The notes under the pieces: model-generated
What the model saw: only the letters and a program-made list of their open reading frames with translations
Told to the model about the DNA's origin: nothing
Database searches by the model: none
Source: Clostridia bacterium
GTDB taxonomy: Bacteria > Bacillota > Clostridia > Oscillospirales > CAG-272
Assembly (NCBI GenBank): GCA_017457465.1
Contig: JAFTHJ010000113.1
Span: 1-6,807, forward strand
DNA: 6,807 bases
Reading direction: 5' to 3'
Shown here: in pieces, positions 1-5,675 of the stretch
Position numbering within the stretch: position 1 is the stretch's first letter
Layout: each line of letters opens with the position of its first letter
Made by a program: the position numbers and the translations under genes

Positions 1-165
1 CATATAATCCAACAAATCTTCCTGCACCTCGTTACCGTCCCCGCCAAGCAGAATCACAAGAAGCAATACGACAACCGCCGCGATAGCCCATACCCACCAT
101 TTTTTGTAAAAAGGCTTTTTATCCACACTTTGAGGATTTTCCTGCATTGTTGTTTCTTCGTTCAT
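1..165 (-). CDS. Unrecognised membrane-anchored protein, N-terminal part only
   Basis: This is the first 55 codons of a minus-strand gene that runs off the left edge. The start at 165 is chosen because GGAG at 173-176 sits 7 bases upstream of the ATG. The protein opens with a polar, acidic stretch (MNEETTMQENPQ), then a basic, aromatic segment (KKPFYKKWW, residues 16-24). A hydrophobic helix rich in V, L and I follows at about residues 24-40, and then an acidic region (GGDGNEVQEDLLDYM). By the positive-inside rule the N-terminus is cytoplasmic and the bulk of the protein lies outside. There is no signal-peptidase or lipobox cysteine, so this is a single-pass anchor. The domain after the helix is outside the window, so no function can be given. 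It is separated from rnfB by a probable terminator, so it is likely a separate transcription unit. Small clostridial proteins with a KKPFYKKWW-type anchor are familiar to me, but their roles vary. Confidence 0.75.
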   Translation of the reverse strand, partial: MNEETTMQENPQSVDKKPFYKKWWVWAIAAVVVLLLVILLGGDGNEVQEDLLDYM

Positions 166-212
166 TTCAACTCTCCTTTTGTAAGATAAAATAATATAAA
201 AAAATGCGCAGT

Positions 213-266
213 CGAAAAACACAATAAAAATACTATCCGTCGGTACGCAAGTGTCCGACGGATAGT
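213..266 (-). terminator. Probable Rho-independent terminator of the rnf operon
   Basis: A perfect 12-bp stem is formed by 232-243 and 255-266 (ACTATCCGTCGG on the plus strand). The 11-base loop can fold further around a GCAA core (247-250 in plus-strand sense). On the minus strand the stem is followed by ATTTTTATTGTGTTTTT (231-215 and just beyond), a U-rich tail. On the plus strand no U-tract follows, so it should act only on transcripts coming from rnfB. It lies about 135 bases past the rnfB stop and just upstream of the next gene. Confidence 0.75.
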
Positions 267-322
267 CACACTAGATTAGAGAAAAAGCCTTGAGGATTAA
301 TATTCACAAAAAATCGAAAGCC

Positions 323-385
323 AAACCCTTTTTGAAAGTTTTTGAAGAGAGCACGAGGGAAACTTTTTTCAAAAAGTTTCCCTCG
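323..385 (-). repeat. Strong hairpin with a competing alternative pairing, downstream of rnfB
   Basis: Positions 354-367 pair with 372-385 in a 14-bp stem (CGAGGGAAACTTTT) with a 4-base loop. No U-tract follows on the minus strand, so it is not a classical terminator. It may instead protect the 3' end of the rnf mRNA or be a dispersed repeat. The plus-strand stretch 323-337 (AAACCCTTTTTGAAA) can pair with 367-379 (TTTCAAAAAGTTT) apart from a 2-base bulge, which would break the main stem. The alternative arm contains a 10-base direct repeat of the form TTTTTGAA at 329-336 and 339-346. The pairings are visible in the sequence; the role is unknown. Confidence 0.55.
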
Positions 386-399
386 CATACTCCGCGTTA

Positions 400-1242
400 T
401 TAAAATTTCTGACCCTCATTGTCCTCGGAATATCTGTGTATACCGCTGAAATCCGATATAAGGATACAACCGACAGGACAGTGCTTCGCGCACTCGCCGC
501 AGTCAGTACACTTTTCGTAATCTATACGGGCAAGATTATCCTCAACCGATATCGCGCCCGAGGGGCAGTGCTTCACGCACATCTTGCAACCGATACAAGC
601 GTTAGAGCATTTCTGACGCGCCACAACACCTTTTTCCTTATTATTACAGGTCACAAGCACACGCTCAACATCCGCCATAACCGTAATAAGCTTCTGCGGA
701 CAGGTCTTTGCGCAAAGACCGCAACCGATACATTTTCTCGTATCTATGTGGGCAATACCGTTTTCAATACATATTGCGTTGTTCGGGCAAACACTCACGC
801 AGTCGCCGAGACCTATGCAACCGAAGCCGCACTTCCCCGCTCCGCCGTAAAACATCTTTGCTGCCTGACAGCTCTGTATTCCGACATAATCCATCTTGTG
901 AGAGGTGTGGTTGCAGTCACCGTAGCAGTGAATAACGGCTACCTGTTCAACAACATCCTCAAACTCAACTCCGAGAATCTCGGATATCTGCCTAGAGGCG
1001 GCATCGCCTCCGGGGATACAAAGATTTGTCTTTATTCCCTCCTCCTCGGCAAGTGCCTTGGCATAACCGTCACAACCCGCGTATCCGCAGGCTCCGCAGT
1101 TAGCTCCCGGGAGACATTCTCTTATCTCGTTTACTCTTTCGTCCTCCTCGACTCCGAAGAATCTCGCGGCTACAACAAGAACCACCGCGCAAAGTATTCC
1201 GATAGAGCAAACGACTATTACCGCAAGTAAAACAGGATTCAT
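400..1242 (-). CDS. rnfB: Rnf complex subunit B, multi-cluster ferredoxin-type electron entry subunit
   Basis: RnfB accepts electrons from reduced ferredoxin at the cytoplasmic face and passes them into the Rnf membrane core. The 280-residue protein has an N-terminal membrane helix (about 4-26). An RnfB-type Fe-S domain follows with LPGANCGACGYAGC and ligands C49, C52, C57 and C75. Next come four ferredoxin-like cysteine groups: C138/C142/C148/C152, C171/C174/C177/C181, C216/C219/C222/C226 and C245/C248/C251/C255. By ferredoxin rules these pair into two 2[4Fe-4S] units, giving about five clusters in all, as in the long clostridial form of RnfB rather than the shorter proteobacterial one. Extra cysteines (C43, C106, C110, C125, C158, C199, C212, C259) lie around them. 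It is the last gene of the operon, 11 bases after rnfA. The start at 1242 is supported by a strong Shine-Dalgarno. The tail after residue 265 is short and polar. Confidence 0.97.
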   Translation of the reverse strand: MNPVLLAVIVVCSIGILCAVVLVVAARFFGVEEDERVNEIRECLPGANCGACGYAGCDGYAKALAEEEGIKTNLCIPGGDAASRQISEILGVEFEDVVEQVAVIHCYGDCNHTSHKMDYVGIQSCQAAKMFYGGAGKCGFGCIGLGDCVSVCPNNAICIENGIAHIDTRKCIGCGLCAKTCPQKLITVMADVERVLVTCNNKEKGVVARQKCSNACIGCKMCVKHCPSGAISVEDNLARIDYEKCTDCGECAKHCPVGCILISDFSGIHRYSEDNEGQKF

Positions 1243-1247
1243 CTTGC

Positions 1248-1256
1248 ACCTCCTTA
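1248..1256 (-). promoter_or_regulatory. rnfB ribosome binding site overlapping the rnfA stop codon
   Basis: On the minus strand TAAGGAGGT precedes the rnfB ATG by 5 bases. The TAA at its start (1254-1256) is the rnfA stop codon, so terminating ribosomes sit directly on the rnfB ribosome binding site. This fixes the rnfB start at 1242 and suggests translational coupling. Confidence 0.85.
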
Positions 1257-1847
1257 CGCGAACAGTCCGTCAACGACTCCAGAGAAGCCGAAGAAGGAGA
1301 GCGCGACTATCGCCGCCGATATAAGCGTTATCGGCAGACCCTTGAAGGATTCGGGCGGGTTAGCCGTCTCAAGTCTTGAGCGGACTCCCGCAAAAAGCAC
1401 CATCGCAAGTAGGAAGCCAAGTCCGCAGCCGAGAGAGTTCACCATAGATTCTATAAAATTATAGGAATCGTTGATATTGTTCAGCGTCACGCCGAGAACC
1501 GCGCAGTTGGTCGTGATAAGCGGAAGATAAATGCCGAGTGACGCGTGAAGCGAGGGCATATACTTCTTGAGTATTATCTCAACAAGCTGCACCAGTGCCG
1601 CGATAACAAGAATAAATACTATTGTCTTCATATATTCAAGTCCATTTCTGGCGAGAATATATGTATGTATAGGCCAAGTGACCGCGGTAGCGAGAAGCAT
1701 AACGAATATAACCGCCGCTCCCATTCCCGCCGCTTGATTAAGCTTTTTGGAGACTCCAAGGAACGGACATATTCCGAGGAATTTCGAAAGAACGTAGTTG
1801 TTTACAAGAACCGAGGTCATCAGTATGATTATAAGCGATTTCATCAT
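1254..1847 (-). CDS. rnfA: Rnf complex membrane subunit A
   Basis: RnfA is an integral membrane protein that forms the core of the pump with RnfE, its homologue of opposite topology. The 197 residues form about six hydrophobic segments (roughly 3-24, 38-60, 73-93, 102-121, 133-154 and 171-195). Two family motifs are intact: GICPFLGVSKK with C27 and LITTNCAVLGV with C115. In the related Rnf and NQR structures these cysteines, together with the matching pair in RnfE, hold an iron-sulfur cluster in the middle of the membrane. Length is normal for the family (about 190-200). The start codon overlaps the rnfE stop in an ATGA arrangement. The protein begins MM, so the second ATG at 1844 is an equally possible start. 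Its Shine-Dalgarno is weak (GAGG close to the ATG), so translation probably depends on coupling to rnfE. Confidence in identity is very high. Confidence 0.97.
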   Translation of the reverse strand: MMKSLIIILMTSVLVNNYVLSKFLGICPFLGVSKKLNQAAGMGAAVIFVMLLATAVTWPIHTYILARNGLEYMKTIVFILVIAALVQLVEIILKKYMPSLHASLGIYLPLITTNCAVLGVTLNNINDSYNFIESMVNSLGCGLGFLLAMVLFAGVRSRLETANPPESFKGLPITLISAAIVALSFFGFSGVVDGLFA

Positions 1848-2533
1848 TTGTCCTCACCGTCCTTTCCGCATTTATCCGCAGAGCGCTTTCCGCACATATA
1901 TGCAGAGGGACAGCTCTCGCATCCAAAATCCTTTTTCTTCACGCCCTTACCGTGAGTAAGCTTGTTAACAAGCGCTATCAGACAACCGAAGACGAAAAAT
2001 CCTCCCGGTGCCAGTGTCATAATAGCTATCGGATTTTCCGAGAGCCACGGAATCGGTATTCCAAGCCAGGATCCGTTTCCGAATATCTCTCTTATAGTCG
2101 ACATCGCAAAGAGCGCGAGTGTAAAGCCCACACCCATTCCAAGCGCGTCTATAGCCGAATCAAGCACGTTGTTCTTACTTGCGTACATTTCGGCACGTCC
2201 GAGAATTATACAGTTTACAACTATGAGCGACAGAAAGATTCCAAGCGACTCATAGAGGTCGGGCGTAAAGGCGTGCATTATCATTTCTATCATAGTGACA
2301 AATCCCGCTATAAGCACTATATAGCAAGGTATTCTGACCTTGTCGGGTATAACCTTTCTCAAGGCGGATATCGCCATATTCGAGCAAAGAAGTACCACCG
2401 TTGCCGCAACGCCCATTCCGAGCGCGTTTATCACCGATGAGGTTACCGCAAGTGTGGGACATGTTCCGAGAACGAGAACAAGCGTGGGATTTTCCTTGAT
2501 TATTCCTTTAAGAAAATTCTGAAGCTTTGTCAT
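1844..2533 (-). CDS. rnfE: Rnf complex membrane subunit E, with a cysteine-rich C-terminal tail
   Basis: RnfE is the partner of RnfA in the membrane core of the ferredoxin:NAD+ oxidoreductase. The 229-residue protein has about six membrane segments. It carries the family motifs GTCPTLAVT with C25 and LIVVNCIILGRAE with C108, the expected ligands for the cluster shared with RnfA. The core ends at about residue 192. A basic stretch (THGKGVKKK) follows, and then a tail with C205, C208, C214 and C222 spaced C-x2-C-x5-C-x7-C. The basic stretch puts the tail on the cytoplasmic side by the positive-inside rule. Four cysteines could bind a metal or an extra cluster, but that is inference. The start overlaps the rnfG stop by one base (TAATG), with AAAGGAGG 7 bases upstream. 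The end overlaps rnfA by four bases. Confidence 0.97.
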   Translation of the reverse strand: MTKLQNFLKGIIKENPTLVLVLGTCPTLAVTSSVINALGMGVAATVVLLCSNMAISALRKVIPDKVRIPCYIVLIAGFVTMIEMIMHAFTPDLYESLGIFLSLIVVNCIILGRAEMYASKNNVLDSAIDALGMGVGFTLALFAMSTIREIFGNGSWLGIPIPWLSENPIAIMTLAPGGFFVFGCLIALVNKLTHGKGVKKKDFGCESCPSAYMCGKRSADKCGKDGEDK

Positions 2534-3063
2534 TACGCCGCCTCCTTTGCTATTTCGTATGCCTGAAAGGCATCTTTAACGGCATCTATGAAAGCGCTCG
2601 ACGAAATGGTAGCTCCCGAAATAGCGTCAACGCCCTCAAGCTTCTCGTCAGCCCCCTCAAAGAGGTTTAGAAAATCCTCTCCGCTGACCTTGGTTCCTAT
2701 TCCCGAGGTCTCTCCGCTACAGGACACCACGTGACACTTTGTGAGCTTACCGTCATTATCTATACCCACGGCTATAACCATAGGATTAGAGCTGTCATAT
2801 CCCTTGGCGTTAAGCATTACGGCATATCCCTTGCCCGACACCTCGGAATAAACGGCGACAACACTCTCGGGGAGCCCGTCTGTTTCGACCTGTTCAAAAT
2901 CCTCCGCCCCGTCAATTACAAGAAAGAGCGCTTCCTTTTCCGCTTTGGCATTAGCTTCATCTATCACAGGTGCGGTAACTCCGTTTATCACCGCCATAAG
3001 CGCGGCAATAACCAGACAGATAACGGCGAGAACGATTACGCTTTTAAGTGAATCCTTTTTCAT
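2533..3063 (-). CDS. rnfG: Rnf complex subunit G, covalent FMN-binding protein
   Basis: RnfG is a membrane-anchored flavoprotein whose FMN lies on the outer side of the membrane and relays electrons between the membrane core and RnfD. One N-terminal helix (about 7-28) is followed by a soluble FMN-binding domain. The covalent attachment site is visible as DAISGAT at 146-152, which fits the Dxx(S/T)GAT pattern with T152 as the acceptor. A GIGTKVSGEDF segment at 121-131, typical of this domain, is also present. FMN attachment needs the flavin transferase ApbE, which is not encoded in this window. At 176 residues it is at the short end for RnfG, as is common in Clostridia. The ATG overlaps the rnfD stop (ATGA, 4 bases) with GGAGG about 10 bases upstream. 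It is fourth from the end of the operon. Confidence 0.96.
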   Translation of the reverse strand: MKKDSLKSVIVLAVICLVIAALMAVINGVTAPVIDEANAKAEKEALFLVIDGAEDFEQVETDGLPESVVAVYSEVSGKGYAVMLNAKGYDSSNPMVIAVGIDNDGKLTKCHVVSCSGETSGIGTKVSGEDFLNLFEGADEKLEGVDAISGATISSSAFIDAVKDAFQAYEIAKEAA

Positions 3064-4007
3064 ACCGTCTTACCCTCCTTCGCTTTTTTGGGTGCCTTGA
3101 TAGCTCCAAAGGGTTTGGGCTTTGTCCATTTATTTATGTAGGGTGTGAGAATATTCATAAGAAGTATCGCAAAGGAAACACCCTCGGGATAGCTTCCGAA
3201 AACTCTTATAAGCACGGTAATAAGTCCGCATCCAACACCGAAAATAACCTTACCCCAAGGTGTCTGGGGAGTTGTGGAATAGTCTGTCGCCATAAATATT
3301 GCTCCGAGAACAAGTCCACCCGAAAGCAGGTGATACAAGGGATTTTCTCCGAGAGCAAGAGCAAAAAGCGCAACAGTTCCGAGGTAAACAATGGGAGTGT
3401 GCCAAGTGATAACGCCTCTCGCCACAAGATAAACACCTCCGATAAGAAGCGCAAGTGCACAGGTCTCGCCAAGGCTTCCGCCGTGACGTCCGAGGAACAT
3501 ATCGAGAAGCGAGGGCATTTCTCCGCCCGAGCTCATAATCGAAAGCGGAGTAGCTCCGCTGACCGCGTCATTCACCGATTCAAACTTCGACATAGTACCC
3601 GAGAACGAAAGGAGCATAACTATTCTCGCCGTGATAGCGGGATTGGCAAAATTCTTTCCGATTCCGCCGAAAAGCTGCTTGACAACTACTATAGCCACAA
3701 CGCTTCCAAACGCCGCCTGCCACAGGGGGGTAGTTGAGGGAAGATTGAACGCAAGGAGCATTCCCGTAACGACTGCGGAAAAGTCACCAACAGTCACATC
3801 TCTTTTGCAAAGCTTCTCAAACGCCCACTCGGCAAGTACACAAACCGCCACGCAAAGCGCGGTGAGTGCAAGTGCCCTGAAGCCGAATATGACCACAGAA
3901 GCAACAAGCGCGGGACAAAGCGCTATAATAACATCAAGCATTATTTTCCGCGATGAGCTTGAGGCATGAACGTGAGGAGACGGGGATACGAGCAAAGTAT
4001 TATCCAT
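3060..4007 (-). CDS. rnfD: Rnf complex membrane subunit D, covalent FMN-binding
   Basis: RnfD is the large membrane subunit, homologous to NqrB, and is thought to be part of the ion-translocating path. The protein has 315 residues and about eight to ten hydrophobic segments. It starts with the typical SPSPHVHASSSSRKIMLDV entry sequence (8-26). A GKNFANPAITAR segment (117-128) is followed by the flavinylation motif DAVSGATPL, in which T153 is the FMN acceptor. Further family signatures are LLSGGLVLGAIFMATDYSTT (227-246, with the family's ATDYSTTP core) and GSYPEGVSFAILLMN (271-285). The C-terminus is a basic tail (KWTKPKPFGAIKAPKKAKEGK), probably cytoplasmic. The ATG overlaps the rnfC stop by one base (TAATG), with AAGGAGG about 10 bases upstream inside rnfC. 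Whether the coupling ion is Na+ or H+ cannot be read from this sequence. Confidence 0.97.
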   Translation of the reverse strand: MDNTLLVSPSPHVHASSSSRKIMLDVIIALCPALVASVVIFGFRALALTALCVAVCVLAEWAFEKLCKRDVTVGDFSAVVTGMLLAFNLPSTTPLWQAAFGSVVAIVVVKQLFGGIGKNFANPAITARIVMLLSFSGTMSKFESVNDAVSGATPLSIMSSGGEMPSLLDMFLGRHGGSLGETCALALLIGGVYLVARGVITWHTPIVYLGTVALFALALGENPLYHLLSGGLVLGAIFMATDYSTTPQTPWGKVIFGVGCGLITVLIRVFGSYPEGVSFAILLMNILTPYINKWTKPKPFGAIKAPKKAKEGKTV

Positions 4008-5326
4008 TACTTATTCCCCTCCTTCTTCGACATCTGATAATTTTTAAGCATAACCTTCGCCAACTTATTCTTCTGAACTATATTTCTCTTTGCGGGGCAG
4101 ATATAGCTGCAACAGCCGCATTCCATACATATATTCACCTTGAGCTTTTCAAGACGCTCGGCATCACCCGCATCATACGCCGCCGCTATATCACAGGGCG
4201 AGAGCGAGAACGGACAGTGCGAGGCGCATCTTCCGCACTTGATACAGTCAGTAGACTTTGGCGGAGTCGCTTCCTTTGCTCCAAACGCGAGAACCGCGTT
4301 TGTCTGCTTGGTAATAGGCGAGTCGAGGTCGACCGCTGCCCAACCCATCATAGGACCTCCGAAAATCACCTTTCTCGGCGCTTCCTTAAATCCTCCGCAG
4401 AATTCAAATATGTCGCGGAGCGATGTTCCTATAGGCGCTATGACGTTCTTCGGCTGCTTTACCACAGTTCCGTCAACAGTAACGCATTTCTCAACGAGCG
4501 GCATACCCGTCTTTATGTATTTGGCGATAGCCGCCACCGTTGTACAGTTGATGACTATAACGCCCTGATTCAAGGGAAGCTCACCCTCACGTATCACACG
4601 TCCGAGCGTATGATAAACAAGTACCTTTTCACCGCCCTGCGGATATACGGACGGCAGAGCCTTGACCTCGGCTCCGTCAATTCCCGCAAGTGCTTCTTTC
4701 ATCTTCGCTATACATTCGGGCTTGTTCTTCTCGATTCCGAGAACAGCCCTATCTACCTCAAGATATTTCATAAGCATACGTATGCCCTCTGCCACGTATT
4801 CGGCATCATCGAGCATAGTACGCGTGTCGGAGGTTATATACGGCTCACATTCAGCACCGTTTATTACGATAGCGTCTATCTTACTTACGTCGGCGTCAAG
4901 CTTGACAGTAGTGGGAAATCCCGCGCCTCCAAGTCCGACAATACCGCTACCCTTCATAGCCGCGAGAAATTCCTCTCGGTTGCCGACTTCAGGCGGAGCT
5001 ATTGTCTCGAGAAGCTCCTGTTTTCCGTCGGTCTCGATAATAACCGTTCTTATATGAGCGCCGCTAGCCGCAACTATTTCGTCTATCTTTTTGACGGTTC
5101 CCGAAACACCCGAATATACGGGTGAGGAAACAAATCCCGCCGATTCTCCTATAAGCTGTCCGACCTTAACGGCGTCTCCAGCCTTGACAACAAGATTTGC
5201 GGGAGCACCAATATGCATTGACATCGGTATGACAACAGTTTTGGGAACTGTTATTCTCTCGGGCGCCATCCGTGCCGTATTTTTATGGTGCTTGAGATGT
5301 ACTCCGTGTAATCTGAAAATTGACAT
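4007..5326 (-). CDS. rnfC: Rnf complex subunit C, NADH/FMN and 2[4Fe-4S] subunit
   Basis: RnfC is the peripheral cytoplasmic subunit that reduces NAD+ at the end of the Rnf electron path. The 439 residues run in this order: an N-terminal barrel-sandwich-like region (about 30-110, including PVYSGVSGTVKKI), a nucleotide/FMN domain related to complex I NuoF (GIVGLGGAGFPT at 128-139 and INGAECEPY at 155-163), an SLBB-like region (about 270-350), and a C-terminal 2[4Fe-4S] ferredoxin domain. The cluster ligands are C361/C364/C367/C371 and C400/C403/C406/C410, each group ending in CP. The protein stops soon after the second cluster, so it is the short clostridial form without the long repeat-rich extension of enterobacterial RsxC. 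It is the first gene of the operon. The start at 5326 has AAGGAGG 4 bases upstream and a strong promoter about 80 bases upstream. Confidence 0.97.
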   Translation of the reverse strand: MSIFRLHGVHLKHHKNTARMAPERITVPKTVVIPMSMHIGAPANLVVKAGDAVKVGQLIGESAGFVSSPVYSGVSGTVKKIDEIVAASGAHIRTVIIETDGKQELLETIAPPEVGNREEFLAAMKGSGIVGLGGAGFPTTVKLDADVSKIDAIVINGAECEPYITSDTRTMLDDAEYVAEGIRMLMKYLEVDRAVLGIEKNKPECIAKMKEALAGIDGAEVKALPSVYPQGGEKVLVYHTLGRVIREGELPLNQGVIVINCTTVAAIAKYIKTGMPLVEKCVTVDGTVVKQPKNVIAPIGTSLRDIFEFCGGFKEAPRKVIFGGPMMGWAAVDLDSPITKQTNAVLAFGAKEATPPKSTDCIKCGRCASHCPFSLSPCDIAAAYDAGDAERLEKLKVNICMECGCCSYICPAKRNIVQKNKLAKVMLKNYQMSKKEGNK

Positions 5327-5330
5327 TTTT

Positions 5331-5337
5331 CCTCCTT
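5331..5337 (-). promoter_or_regulatory. rnfC ribosome binding site
   Basis: AAGGAGG on the minus strand sits 4 bases upstream of the rnfC ATG at 5326. It is a near-perfect anti-16S match with slightly short spacing. It decides the start and indicates strong translation of the first gene. Confidence 0.85.
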
Positions 5338-5372
5338 AAAAAACGGTAAAAATGGTATTTCCTGAAAATATA

Positions 5373-5401
5373 ATTATATCAAACATTCATATTTCTATAA
5401 A
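5373..5401 (-). promoter_or_regulatory. Possible second rnf promoter inside the leader
   Basis: On the minus strand a second TATAAT lies at 5378-5373, preceded by TGA, giving an extended -10 (TGATATAAT). A weak -35-like TTTATA lies at 5401-5396, with a 16-18 base spacer depending on alignment, overlapping the -10 of the main promoter. It would start transcription about 45-50 bases before the rnfC start codon. It could also be chance in AT-rich sequence. Confidence 0.35.
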
Positions 5402-5403
5402 AA

Positions 5404-5432
5404 ATTATAACATTTTTACGCTTCTCTGTCAA
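5404..5432 (-). promoter_or_regulatory. Perfect-consensus sigma-A promoter of the rnf operon
   Basis: On the minus strand TTGACA (5432-5427) and TATAAT (5409-5404) are both exact consensus hexamers separated by exactly 17 bases. A TG one base before the -10 adds an extended -10 element. Transcription should start near 5397, giving a leader of about 70 bases before rnfC. This is as strong as a housekeeping promoter looks by sequence and suggests high, mostly constitutive expression unless a repressor binds nearby. The leader contains no clear hairpin or known riboswitch. Confidence 0.9.
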
Positions 5433-5593
5433 TACAATTTTCATCTCTGAAGCCTTATTTTATAAAGATTTGCAAGATTTTTCATACATAGATATTTCCT
5501 TGACAAAGAATCAACTTGGTTCACAAAAAAGAAATAGTTTATTAATAATTTTAGTGTTATCTTCGAAGCAAAAAAACTTTTATATTTCTTTTC
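5433..5593. other. AT-rich part of the divergent rnfC/ribF intergenic region, no gene seen
   Basis: This is the middle of a 349-base gap between the rnfC and ribF start codons. It is strongly AT-rich with many A and T tracts. I see no coding frame, RNA gene or riboswitch. Small symmetric elements are CTTCGAAG at 5561-5568 and an imperfect TTGACAAAGAATCAA dyad at 5500-5514. Either could be a regulator site, but neither matches an operator I can name. Confidence 0.5.
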
Positions 5594-5618
5594 TTTTTCA
5601 TAATGACAAAATGAAAAA
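5594..5618 (+). promoter_or_regulatory. Inverted repeat straddling the ribF -35 box
   Basis: TTTTTCAT at 5594-5601 and ATGAAAAA at 5611-5618 are perfect 8-base inverted arms separated by 9 bases. The -35 hexamer of the ribF promoter lies between them. This geometry fits an operator bound by a dimeric regulator, but the arms are AT-rich and low in complexity, so chance cannot be excluded. Confidence 0.35.
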
Positions 5619-5631
5619 TCTATGGTAAAAT
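5603..5631 (+). promoter_or_regulatory. Sigma-A promoter of ribF
   Basis: ATGACA (5603-5608, one mismatch to TTGACA) and TAAAAT (5626-5631, one mismatch to TATAAT) are spaced by exactly 17 bases. A TGG just before the -10 gives an extended -10. Transcription should begin near 5638, leaving a leader of under 40 bases, too short for an FMN riboswitch. Confidence 0.75.
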
Positions 5632-5663
5632 ATATGCAAGTCTATTTATTCGCACTCACCCGA

Positions 5664-5668
5664 AAGGA
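5664..5668 (+). promoter_or_regulatory. ribF ribosome binding site
   Basis: AAGGA lies 7 bases upstream of the ATG at 5676. It selects this start over the in-frame ATG at 5622, which overlaps the promoter -10 and has no ribosome binding site. Confidence 0.75.
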
Positions 5669-5675
5669 TATATAT

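Noticed and set aside
436..1230. A 264-codon open frame on the plus strand
   Set aside because: It is antisense to rnfB, whose cysteine motifs prove the minus-strand frame. No promoter or ribosome binding site supports it.
3953..5125. A 390-codon open frame on the plus strand
   Set aside because: It lies antisense to rnfC and the start of rnfD. Its translation is rich in R, H, Y and S with no recognisable motif, as expected of a mirror frame of a well-conserved gene.
400..5326. Na+-translocating NADH:quinone oxidoreductase (Nqr) instead of Rnf
   Set aside because: The operon has a ferredoxin-rich RnfB, an RnfC with 2[4Fe-4S] and no NqrF or NqrA-type gene, and the gene order is rnfCDGEAB.
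5500..5528. TTGACA at 5500 as a -35 box for ribF
   Set aside because: No TATAAT-like hexamer lies 16-18 bases downstream (ACAAAA region). The promoter at 5603-5631 is much better.
5622..5675. An 18-codon N-terminal extension of ribF
   Set aside because: The ATG at 5622 overlaps the promoter -10 and has no ribosome binding site. The ATG at 5676 has AAGGA 7 bases upstream and gives the usual protein length.
5327..5675. FMN or other riboswitch in the divergent region
   Set aside because: The predicted leaders are about 70 and under 40 bases long, AT-rich, without a multi-helix fold or conserved riboswitch core.
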